From Blastopirellula sp. (GTDB lineage Bacteria > Planctomycetota > Planctomycetia > Pirellulales > Pirellulaceae), in the NCBI GenBank assembly GCA_002733575.1, contig NVWB01000161.1:1-44147 (forward strand): 44,147 nucleotides of DNA, written 5' to 3'. The notes under the pieces are model-generated. The model did no database searches, had not been told where the DNA came from, and saw only the letters and a program-made list of their open reading frames with translations. A program made the position numbers and the translations under genes. This document shows positions 6,878 through 14,656 of the stretch, piece after piece. The first letter of the stretch is position 1; every line of letters starts with the position of its first letter.

Positions 6878-9338
6878 AGAGACTACACCTGCTGTAGTAA
6901 AGGCCGCTGAGTACGATGTAGAGCAAGCCCAAGACATTATATTCCAACCTAACGAAGGCCCTCAAACAGAATTCCTATCTGCTTCAGAACAGGAACTTTT
7001 ATTTGGCGGGAGCGCAGGCGGAGGAAAAAGCTGGGCTATGTTGGCGGACCCTCTAAGAGATATGAATAACCCCCAGTTCAATGGCCTATTGCTTCGTCGT
7101 ACTACTGAAGAACTGAGAGAACTTGTTGCAGTATCTCACCAACTGTACCCAAAAGCTATTCCGGGTATCAAGTGGTCAGAGAGAAAGATGCAGTGGACTA
7201 CTCCGCAAGGAGGAACCTTCTGGCTATCCTACCTAGACAAGGAACGAGATGTAACGAGGTACCAAGGTCAGGCTTTTAACTGGATTGGTTTCGATGAGTT
7301 GACACAATGGCCTACCCCCTACCCTTGGAATTATATGAGATCAAGGCTACGTACAGCTAAAGGAAGTGGGTTAAGTCTTTATCAACGATCTACCAGTAAT
7401 CCCGGAGGCTCCGGCCATTGTGTCCCTTTTGGAGAAGTACTGACTAAGAGTGGTTGGGTAAGCATAGACAAAGTGGAGAAGGGGGACTCTGTTCTAACTA
7501 TGGACAAAGAAGGTTCTATCTTCTACCAAGTTGTATCTGATACAGTATCTGAAGACTACGAAGGCACTATGGTTAAAAGAAACAGTGGGCCTGCCTATAT
7601 GGAGTTTACTGAAAACCATAGGCTACCTAATAGGGATTCTAGTGGATTTACCACAAGACCTTTTTATAACCTACCGGGACAATCAAATATTCTAAGGGCC
7701 GGAAACACCTTTGAAGGTTGGTCTCCAAAGACTTTTACTGTACCGTATGTATCAGTGAAGAGAAGACCTAAACTAAACCAACCTAAGACTGTTTCCTTTT
7801 CAGACTTTTCTAAGTTTATGGGTTGGTTTATATCAGAAGGACATACTCTAAGTAGGGACAAAGAGTTTGGAATAAGTCAGACTAAGGAACCACAGAGAAC
7901 AGAGATAAAAGAATTACTATCTCGAATGGGTTTCTCTTTTAGGGAGTCTTCCACTGGATTTCAAGTCTCATGTACCCAATGGTACACTTACCTAGAACAG
8001 TTTGGCAAGTGCCGTAAAAAGTTTATACCAGATAGTCTTTTAGATAGTGCCCACCTTAAAGAATTATTTACATCACTAATGGATGGGGATGGTCATTGGG
8101 GTAAACGACATAAGTCTGGGGATTACTACACTACTTCTAAAGTGCTGTTTAATCAGGTTCAGGAGGTGTGCCTGAAGTTAGGGTATTCTGTCAGAGGCTC
8201 TAGTAAACAAAGAAAAGAGAGAGTAGGTTTATCCTATACTGTCCACTTTTCCAGCAGAAAGACTACAGAACTAAATACAGGAAATCATGTATACAACGTA
8301 AATACTAAGTGCAGTAAGACTAACATAGAAAAGTATCAGTACAAAGGTAAGGTATACTGCATAACTGTACCAGAGACTGAAGTATTCTTTATCCGGCAAA
8401 ATGGATACGTCTGGTTATCGGGGAATACATGGGTCAAGAAGATGTTTATCGACCCAGCAAAAGAGAACACTTCTTTCTGGGCTACTGACATTGATACAGG
8501 TGAGACTATTGTTTGGCCTAAGGGACACAAGTCCGGTAAAGAAGGACAACCACTTTTTAAAAGACGATTCATTCCAGCTAAGTTGTTTGATAATCCCTAC
8601 CTAGCTGAAGATGGTCTATACGAAGCTAACTTGCTATCTCTACCTGAGCACCAACGTAGGCAACTACTAGAAGGTGACTGGGATGTTAACGAGGGAGCAG
8701 CATTCTCTGAGTTCAATAGGCTTATACATGTTGTGGAACCTTTTGATATACCCAGAAGTTGGGTTAAGTTCAGAGCTTGTGACTACGGTTATGGTAGTCA
8801 CTCTGGTGTTATATGGTTTACTATAGACCCATCCACTGAGCAGCTTATTGTGTATAGAGAGATGTACACCAGTAAAGTTACTGCAGTCGGTCTGGCTGAT
8901 ATGATACTTGAAGCTGAGTCTGGTGAGTCTATCCGGTATGGAGTACTGGACTCTTCCTTGTGGCATAACAGAGGCGACACTGGACCTTCTCTTGCTGAGC
9001 AGATGATTATGAGGGGGTGTCGATGGAGACCTTCAGACAGAAGCAGAGGTTCTAGGGTAGCAGGTAAGAACGAACTACATAGGAGGCTACAGGTAGATGA
9101 GTATACTAAAAGACCTAAGATTGTTTTTTTTAGCAATTGCCTTAACACTATCTCTCAGATACCAGCTTTGCCGTTGGACAAGAACAACCCTGAAGACGTA
9201 GACACCCACGCAGAAGATCACTTGTACGATGCACTTAGATATGGAATTATGTCCCGGCCTAGGTCTAGCCTATGGGACCATAACTCAACAACACAGGTGT
9301 CAGGTATGGCTATATCAGATTCCATTTTCGGTTATTAG
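6789..9338 (+). CDS. terL: terminase large subunit, interrupted by an intein
   Basis: Packaging ATPase and nuclease, 849 residues before splicing and 513 after removal of the 336-residue intein. The ATG at 6789 is chosen; a TTG at 6747 is also open, and neither has a good ribosome site. The N-terminal ATPase shows a Walker A motif (GGSAGGGKSW) and a Walker B-like WIGFDEL. The extein resumes at TWVKKMFIDP, giving the usual NPGGxGHxWVKKMF junction. The C-terminal nuclease half contains DYGYGSHSG, with an Asp typical of the RNase H-like site, and the later Asp in YGVLDSS and acidic DVDTHAEDHLYDALRY. The tail overlaps nothing; the portal gene follows after 12 bases. Confidence 0.92.
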   Translation: MPKGTKRQSPKRKQLKQKLVEVPQEEPVAKETTPAVVKAAEYDVEQAQDIIFQPNEGPQTEFLSASEQELLFGGSAGGGKSWAMLADPLRDMNNPQFNGLLLRRTTEELRELVAVSHQLYPKAIPGIKWSERKMQWTTPQGGTFWLSYLDKERDVTRYQGQAFNWIGFDELTQWPTPYPWNYMRSRLRTAKGSGLSLYQRSTSNPGGSGHCVPFGEVLTKSGWVSIDKVEKGDSVLTMDKEGSIFYQVVSDTVSEDYEGTMVKRNSGPAYMEFTENHRLPNRDSSGFTTRPFYNLPGQSNILRAGNTFEGWSPKTFTVPYVSVKRRPKLNQPKTVSFSDFSKFMGWFISEGHTLSRDKEFGISQTKEPQRTEIKELLSRMGFSFRESSTGFQVSCTQWYTYLEQFGKCRKKFIPDSLLDSAHLKELFTSLMDGDGHWGKRHKSGDYYTTSKVLFNQVQEVCLKLGYSVRGSSKQRKERVGLSYTVHFSSRKTTELNTGNHVYNVNTKCSKTNIEKYQYKGKVYCITVPETEVFFIRQNGYVWLSGNTWVKKMFIDPAKENTSFWATDIDTGETIVWPKGHKSGKEGQPLFKRRFIPAKLFDNPYLAEDGLYEANLLSLPEHQRRQLLEGDWDVNEGAAFSEFNRLIHVVEPFDIPRSWVKFRACDYGYGSHSGVIWFTIDPSTEQLIVYREMYTSKVTAVGLADMILEAESGESIRYGVLDSSLWHNRGDTGPSLAEQMIMRGCRWRPSDRSRGSRVAGKNELHRRLQVDEYTKRPKIVFFSNCLNTISQIPALPLDKNNPEDVDTHAEDHLYDALRYGIMSRPRSSLWDHNSTTQVSGMAISDSIFGY
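7419..8426 (+). mobile_element. full-length LAGLIDADG intein in terL
   Basis: In-frame insertion of 336 residues starting at Cys1 (CVPFGEVLTKSGWVSIDKV, block A) and ending at ...VWLSGN before extein Thr. Block B is visible as FTENHRLPN (TxxH type). The two endonuclease motifs are FMGWFISEGH and LFTSLMDGDGHWG. The C-terminal splice block is VFFIRQNGYVWLSGN. The usual penultimate His is replaced by Gly, a rare but known alternative. The insertion lies in the SNPGGSGH loop of the ATPase, a highly conserved stretch, as expected for a homing target. Confidence 0.92.
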
Positions 9339-9350
9339 ACAGGAAAAACT

Positions 9351-11435
9351 ATGGAACCAGTAGAAACACTATCAGAAGGTAGCGTTGACAACACACAACA
9401 GATGGACTCGTCTGAGTCTTTTGCTATAGATGACTTGGAGTCTTCTGAGGTTATACTTGATCCATTAGCTGGTAAGATAGTAAACTTTGTAGAAGGTAGG
9501 TTCAACAGAGCAGAAGGTGGCAGGTACCAATCTGAAGAAAGATGGCTGTTGGCCTATCAGAACTATAGAGGTATCTATGGGCCTGACGTACAGTTCACAG
9601 AGACAGAAAAGTCAAGAGTATTTGTAAAGGTAACTAAGACTAAAGTACTTGCTGCTTACGGACAGATCATAGAAGTACTGTTTGGTAATAACAAAATACC
9701 TATCAGCATTAACCCTACTGTGCTTCCAGAGGGTGTGGTGGAGTCAGTACACTTCGATGTAAACCCACAAGCAGGTATGGCAGAAGGAACAAAACCTACT
9801 CTGCAGCCGGGTGAGACTATGCAAACCCTCAGTGAGAGACTGGGGCCTCTAGCCGATGTACTGGAACCTGTCAAAGATAAGCTGGTTGAGGGACCGGGTA
9901 CACTGCCTACTCAGGTTACATTTTCTCCTGCTGAAGTAAGTGCGAAGAAAATGCAGAAGAAGATTCATGATCAACTGGATGAATCAAATGCTAGCAGGGA
10001 ACTAAGGTACACAGCCTTTGAATGTCCCTTGTTTGGTACTGGGGTTATTAAAGGTCCATTTGCTACAGAGAAAGAGTACCCATCGTGGGGAGACAAAGGT
10101 GAGTATCAGCCTGTAAAGAAGACAGTACCTGTTATGTCTAACGTATCCATCTGGAATTACTACCCTGACCCTGATGCTAACTCTTCAACTGATAACCAGT
10201 TTGTTATTGAACGTCATAAGATTTCACGCACTAGACTACGTGCCTTAAACAACAGACCTTTCTTCCGTAAAGAAGCTATTGATAGAGCTATTGAAGCCGG
10301 AGAGAACTACCAAGAGAAGTGGTGGGAGTCTCAGATGGATGACGATGGGAGTGACCAAGGTGTTACTGAGAGATTTGAAGCTCTGGAGTTCTGGGGCTAC
10401 ATTGACATTGAGGAACTGGAAGGTCACGACATTGAGATACCAGAAGAGCTAGAGAATGAGTCCGAAGTATGTGTCAATATCTGGACATGTAACGGACAAC
10501 TACTTAGACTGGTAATGAATCCATTTAAGCCTTTGCTCATTCCTTACTATGCTGTTCCTTACGAGACTAATCCCTACAGCCAGTTTGGTGTTGGTATTGC
10601 TGAGAACATGGCTGATACCCAGATTCTTATGAATGGTTTTATGCGCATGGCTATTGATAACGCTGCTCTGTCGGGTAACCTTATCATTGAGATTGATGAG
10701 ACTAACCTAGTCCCCGGCCAAGACATGAAAGTGTTTCCGGGTAAGACTTTCCGTAGGCAAGGTGGTGCTCCGGGTCAGGCTATCTTTGGAACTAAGTTCC
10801 CTAACGTAGCTAACGAGAATATGCAACTGTTTGACAAAGCCCGTGTGCTAGCTGATGAATCCACTGGGTTCCCTTCCTTCGCTCACGGTCAGACAGGAGT
10901 ACAGGGTGTAGGTAGGACTGCTTCAGGCATCTCTATGCTTATGTCTGCCGCTAATGGTTCTATCAGGACAGTAGTAAAGAACTTTGATGACTACCTCTTA
11001 GGTCCACTAGGTAAGGGCTACTTCCACTTTAACATGCAGTTTGACTTTGACCCTGACATCAAAGGAGACTTGGAGGTAAAGGCCGAAGGCACTGAGAGCA
11101 TGATGGCTAACGAAGTACGTAGCCAAAGACTTATGCAGTTCTTAGGTGTGGTTCAAAACCCTGTCCTTGCTCCTTTCGCTAAGATGGACTATATCATCAG
11201 AGAGATTGCAAAGAGTATGGACCTTGACCCTGATAAGGTAACCAATAACCTTGGTGATGCTGCAATCCAAGCAGAGATTCTAAAGGGTTTCCAAGTTGAA
11301 GTACCTCAGGGTTCTCCTCCTATGGAAGGTGGACCTCCTAGCCCTACTGATACTTCAGGCGCTGGTGGTGGTAATGTAGGTGTAGGTCAAGCCCCAATTC
11401 CGGGTGAGCAGGGGTTTAGTGGTAATGTACAGTAG
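9351..11435 (+). CDS. portal protein
   Basis: 694 residues, the size of podovirus portals. The N-terminal acidic tail leads into a region with YQNYRGIYG and RVFVKVTKTKVLAAYGQIIEVLFGNNKIP, typical of portals of marine T7-like and related phages. Later stretches (VGIAENMADTQILMNGFMRMAID, QTGVQGVGRTASGISMLMSAAN) match the helical stem and tunnel region of this family. It forms the 12-mer ring at the capsid vertex through which DNA is packaged. The end overlaps the next small gene by 11 bases. Confidence 0.88.
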   Translation: MEPVETLSEGSVDNTQQMDSSESFAIDDLESSEVILDPLAGKIVNFVEGRFNRAEGGRYQSEERWLLAYQNYRGIYGPDVQFTETEKSRVFVKVTKTKVLAAYGQIIEVLFGNNKIPISINPTVLPEGVVESVHFDVNPQAGMAEGTKPTLQPGETMQTLSERLGPLADVLEPVKDKLVEGPGTLPTQVTFSPAEVSAKKMQKKIHDQLDESNASRELRYTAFECPLFGTGVIKGPFATEKEYPSWGDKGEYQPVKKTVPVMSNVSIWNYYPDPDANSSTDNQFVIERHKISRTRLRALNNRPFFRKEAIDRAIEAGENYQEKWWESQMDDDGSDQGVTERFEALEFWGYIDIEELEGHDIEIPEELENESEVCVNIWTCNGQLLRLVMNPFKPLLIPYYAVPYETNPYSQFGVGIAENMADTQILMNGFMRMAIDNAALSGNLIIEIDETNLVPGQDMKVFPGKTFRRQGGAPGQAIFGTKFPNVANENMQLFDKARVLADESTGFPSFAHGQTGVQGVGRTASGISMLMSAANGSIRTVVKNFDDYLLGPLGKGYFHFNMQFDFDPDIKGDLEVKAEGTESMMANEVRSQRLMQFLGVVQNPVLAPFAKMDYIIREIAKSMDLDPDKVTNNLGDAAIQAEILKGFQVEVPQGSPPMEGGPPSPTDTSGAGGGNVGVGQAPIPGEQGFSGNVQ

Positions 11436-11628
11436 TTTGAAACCTTTTGTGAATGACTCAAAACTGTGGAAGTCCTTCTTAGAGTTGTTGGAAGATTCTA
11501 TAGTATCCCAACAGAGAACTCTGGAGCAAACACCTGATACAGTTGGTGTGTACAGAGCACAAGGTGGAATAGAAGCCTTACGTAAAATGAAAAGATTGAG
11601 AGATATGATTAATGGCGGCTCCGAGTAA
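11425..11628 (+). CDS. small protein between portal and structural genes
   Basis: A 67-residue helical protein from the ATG at 11425 (a GTG at 11404 is open but inside the portal end and lacks support). The pattern KLWKSFLELLEDSIVSQQRTLEQ...VYRAQGGIEALRKMKRLRD is a two-helix hairpin found in similar position in other marine podoviruses. Function unknown; it overlaps the portal and the next gene, so its expression is coupled to both. Confidence 0.65.
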   Translation: MYSSLKPFVNDSKLWKSFLELLEDSIVSQQRTLEQTPDTVGVYRAQGGIEALRKMKRLRDMINGGSE

Positions 11629-13540
11629 GTCTAAAAGACCTATATCTAGACCACTGATTCCTCCTCCTACATCCCCTAAGCCAACAGCTAGACCAGATGT
11701 TAGGAAGAGAGAGACTACTGCTCTTGGTAACGTGGAATTTGAAGCAGACTTTTTACCTTTGTTGGAAACTGATCCAATAGCCAAGTTGGGGTTTGACCCT
11801 GATAAAGGACAGTACCTTCCTTCAAAGAGTGAGAATGCTTTCTATGTCCCCAATGGAATGAACCAACGTACTCTTGACAGTGTGTTTTCTGCTGTTGCAG
11901 AAGGTGGAGAGGTTACTCCTGATGATGTAGTTATGCTAAGTCCATTAGGTTCTTCCAAGGAAGTGTGGGCACACGAGTATAGACACAGGGGTCTGGGCCA
12001 ACTTCTTGAGTACTTCTATGAAGACCCTGAGTTTTTTATACAGAAGTACGGTTCGGACACTGCTAGAGTACTAGTAGATTCTACTCTTCCTCAAGAATCT
12101 GTAGGAGAAGGACCAACCCCGTCTGAAAGACTTAACGAAGTTTGGGATACTAACGCAAATTTTGTAGATTCCAAGGGGGTTAATAGACATGCTAAGAAAG
12201 GTCTTAGGTACTCTGGGGAATTCACTGAGACTATGAGCAACAGTCCAGAGTACACTAACGCTGCTAAAGGACTTGAACAAGCTGCCAAGGATATGATGGA
12301 AGGTAAAGGAGATGTACCTAAGGTCACTCCTAAGTATGCTGAAGGAGGCTCTGTGAAAGACCAAATGGAATTCGCCTTTATGGGTGATAAGGAGAGAAAG
12401 ATGAGAGTAGACCCAGTTAGTGGTAACGATATTCCACCGGGCAGTTCAGCCGAAGAAGTTAGGGATGATATCGACGTTAAACTAAGCGCCGGAGAATACG
12501 TCTTGCCTGCCGATGTCGTACAGTACTACGGTATGAAGTACCTTGAAGGTCTACGTGACAAAGCTAAAGAAGCTATGAGTGACATGGAAGACAACGGTCG
12601 TATGGGTGGCGAGCCTGTACAGGAGGATAGTCAAGATGAACTACCTTTCTCTGATGAAGACCTAGAGTACGACGATGAGCCTATGGGAATGGCTGAAGGT
12701 GGTATAGTAGCACCCGGTAACCAAGTTTCTAAAGTGTATGTTAATGACCAAGGAGCACAGCTAACTATCTTCTTTGTCAATGGTGTACCTACTCAACCTA
12801 TCCCACCGGGGTTCTACCTACGGAAAGAAACTGCGTTTAAGTCTACAAGACCAGACACAGACAGAGAAAGAGTGGCGTCAGAAGAGGAAGAGCGTAGGAA
12901 CACAGACCCAGCAGAGTGGGCTATAGATGACTTTGTGTCTTTTACCAAGCAAGGTAAGGTTCTAAATACTTTGACTAATGCCTCTGCCCTACTTGGGCCG
13001 GGAGGTATGTTGATAGGTAGCCTTATACGACAGGGTAACAGAGCTACTGGGTCAAAAGCACTTGAAGAGATTAAGAACCGACTCGACTCAGGAACACTTA
13101 GTGATGAGGAGTACTCACAGTATTCAGACTTAAGAACTACTCTTGAACAACAAACAAGTTCTGACAAAAAAGATAAGGGGTTACTTGGAGGTCTGCTTGG
13201 AGATGTATTTGGTAATACAGAAGGCGGACTTTGGGGTATGCTGACCCGTAGTAGGGATAAGTACGTAACCGCCGGAGAGGACAGGAACAGGACTATCTCT
13301 GGGTGGAGTAACCCAAGTAGAAGTTCTAGTGGAGATAGGCAATCGTCTGCTCCTGTTCCTAGCAGTTTAGACTCAACTATGGGTGGGTACAGAGAAGGAG
13401 ATGTAACCACTTCTAGGTTAGATGATGGATTTGTAAGTACTATGAGTAAGGCCATAGACAGGTCTGAGGATGTTTCCCATTTGGATAAAGGAACTGGAAG
13501 ACCAATGAAAGATGGCGGATTAGTAAGACGCCGAAAGTAA
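11612..13540 (+). CDS. large virion-associated protein with an HExxH motif
   Basis: 642 residues. The N-terminal 30 residues are Pro/Lys/Arg-rich. Around residues 119-131 lies VWAHEYRHRGLGQ, which contains the zinc-metallopeptidase signature HExxH in a predicted helix. Two segments with the pattern YAEGGSV / MAEGGIV and the phrase KLSAGEYVLPADVVQYYG recur in virion proteins encoded between portal and scaffold in marine podoviruses. The C-terminal third is Ser/Arg-rich and low in complexity. It lies between portal and scaffold, so a structural or ejected protein is likely; protease activity is unproven. Confidence 0.65.
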   Translation: MAAPSKSKRPISRPLIPPPTSPKPTARPDVRKRETTALGNVEFEADFLPLLETDPIAKLGFDPDKGQYLPSKSENAFYVPNGMNQRTLDSVFSAVAEGGEVTPDDVVMLSPLGSSKEVWAHEYRHRGLGQLLEYFYEDPEFFIQKYGSDTARVLVDSTLPQESVGEGPTPSERLNEVWDTNANFVDSKGVNRHAKKGLRYSGEFTETMSNSPEYTNAAKGLEQAAKDMMEGKGDVPKVTPKYAEGGSVKDQMEFAFMGDKERKMRVDPVSGNDIPPGSSAEEVRDDIDVKLSAGEYVLPADVVQYYGMKYLEGLRDKAKEAMSDMEDNGRMGGEPVQEDSQDELPFSDEDLEYDDEPMGMAEGGIVAPGNQVSKVYVNDQGAQLTIFFVNGVPTQPIPPGFYLRKETAFKSTRPDTDRERVASEEEERRNTDPAEWAIDDFVSFTKQGKVLNTLTNASALLGPGGMLIGSLIRQGNRATGSKALEEIKNRLDSGTLSDEEYSQYSDLRTTLEQQTSSDKKDKGLLGGLLGDVFGNTEGGLWGMLTRSRDKYVTAGEDRNRTISGWSNPSRSSSGDRQSSAPVPSSLDSTMGGYREGDVTTSRLDDGFVSTMSKAIDRSEDVSHLDKGTGRPMKDGGLVRRRK

Positions 13541-13544
13541 TGCC

Positions 13545-13578
13545 ATAAAAAACAATGGCTACCCGGAAGGCATTCCGG
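13545..13578. repeat. hairpin related to the convergence terminator
   Basis: CCGGAA (13563-13568) and TTCCGG (13573-13578) form a 6-bp stem with a GGCA loop in the gap between two structural genes. The left flank (CCATAAAAAAC...GGCTACCCGGAAGG) closely resembles the terminator at 28191-28213. On the + strand it lacks a following T-run, so it should not stop the operon. Read on the - strand, a T6 run follows after a few bases, so it may block antisense transcripts. Confidence 0.4.
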
Positions 13579-13602
13579 CCCCACACATAAAGGAGATATG
13601 CA

Positions 13603-14415
13603 ATGGCTAATGATACAATCATTAAACCACGTAAAACTAAATACCAAGATAAGATTTCTATCCAAGAAAAAGAAATTGAAGACATGATGAAAGCCTCAAA
13701 GGGAGAGGTTGTTGAAGAAGAGGTTATCGAGGAGGAGTCTAAAGAAGAGACTACCTTTAAGAAACGATACGGTGATCTACGCAGGCACTCAGGTGAAGTT
13801 GAGAAAGAACTTCGTAAAGAGATAGAGGGCTTAAAGAACTCTGCTGTTGAGGTAGAGCTTCCAGCTTCTGATGAAGATATTGAGGCATGGAGAGAGAAGT
13901 ATCCTGACGTAGCTGCTATTGTGGAGACTATCGCAACTAAGATGGCTAACGAGAAGTTCGCTAAAGCTGAGATTGATATCTCTGAAGTCAAGAAGGGTCT
14001 GTCTACTACAGCTAAACTCAGGGCTACTGATGAGATTAGGGAAACACACAAGGACTTTGATAAGTTACAGGACTCAGATGAGTTCCATGATTGGGTAGAC
14101 GAACAGCCTAAATGGATTCAAGACGCTCTGTTTGAAAACTCTGATGATGCTAAATCAGTTATCCGGGTTATTGACCTGTATAAAACAGATAAAGGTATGA
14201 CAGTGAAGGCTAAGAAGAAGAAAGAGAAAGAAGCTGCCTCTGTCGTAAAGACTACCTCAACATCATCTACTCCCACAGAAGATGTAAAAGGTAAGATAAA
14301 AGAATCAGATGTTGCAAAAATGTCTATAAAAGAGTTTGAAGATAACGAAGAAGAGATCACTAAGTCAATGTCTTCTGGTAACTTCATCTACGATGTCACT
14401 GGTGGTGCAAGATAA
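13603..14415 (+). CDS. capsid scaffolding protein
   Basis: 270 residues, strongly charged and predicted almost wholly helical, with an acidic N-terminal third (EVVEEEVIEEESKEE), a central coiled-coil-like part and a basic linker (VKAKKKKEKEAA) before a short C-terminal domain. This composition and its place directly before the major capsid gene are those of podovirus scaffolds, which guide procapsid assembly and then leave. It has a clear AAAGGAG site. The gene is followed by a promoter and leader for the capsid gene. Confidence 0.85.
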   Translation: MANDTIIKPRKTKYQDKISIQEKEIEDMMKASKGEVVEEEVIEEESKEETTFKKRYGDLRRHSGEVEKELRKEIEGLKNSAVEVELPASDEDIEAWREKYPDVAAIVETIATKMANEKFAKAEIDISEVKKGLSTTAKLRATDEIRETHKDFDKLQDSDEFHDWVDEQPKWIQDALFENSDDAKSVIRVIDLYKTDKGMTVKAKKKKEKEAASVVKTTSTSSTPTEDVKGKIKESDVAKMSIKEFEDNEEEITKSMSSGNFIYDVTGGAR

Positions 14416-14428
14416 TTTAAGATTTTAC

Positions 14429-14456
14429 TTGACATTTGTACTTTCTTAAGTATAAC
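14429..14456 (+). promoter_or_regulatory. sigma70-type promoter of the major capsid gene
   Basis: TTGACA (14429-14434), 16-bp spacer, TATAAC (14451-14456) followed by TAC. It matches the promoter at 445 in hexamers, spacing and the three bases after the -10. It lies in a 241-base gap between scaffold and capsid genes, an expected site for an extra promoter to raise capsid output. Confidence 0.8.
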
Positions 14457-14469
14457 TACTGGTACTAAC

Positions 14470-14513
14470 GAGTAACTATTGGCCCCTTTTAAAAGGATAC
14501 CCAGTGGTTACTC
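14470..14513 (+). promoter_or_regulatory. 13-bp leader hairpin of the capsid mRNA
   Basis: GAGTAACTATTGG (14470-14482) pairs with CCAGTGGTTACTC (14501-14513): thirteen consecutive pairs, two of them G-U. The loop contains the self-complementary CCTTTTAAAAGG. With the start expected near 14463, the hairpin would be almost at the 5' end of the transcript. It has no T-run after it. A stabilising 5' cap structure or an RNase III processing site, as in T7, is a reasonable reading. About 140 bases of leader without a gene follow, up to the ATG at 14657. Confidence 0.65.
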
Positions 14514-14656
14514 CTCTAACCAAGCCAAACAATACCAAGACTACCTGAAGTAGATAGGCCCTAAACTCTTTAGCTGAGAGTAAAGCACCCTTTCGATATC
14601 AGCCTCTTATGTAGTGTATAGCTTTTCATTAAGCCAAACTCATAAGGAGAAAGATT

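Noticed and set aside
12814..13665. A 283-residue frame on the - strand opposite the HExxH virion protein gene
   Set aside because: It lies wholly against well-supported + strand structural genes, has no ribosome site or promoter, and its Ser/Pro/Leu-rich sequence is the usual mirror of coding DNA.
13440..14051. A 203-residue - strand frame opposite the scaffold gene
   Set aside because: Mirror of the Glu/Lys-rich scaffold codons; composition (Ser/Leu-rich) and lack of start signals argue against a gene.
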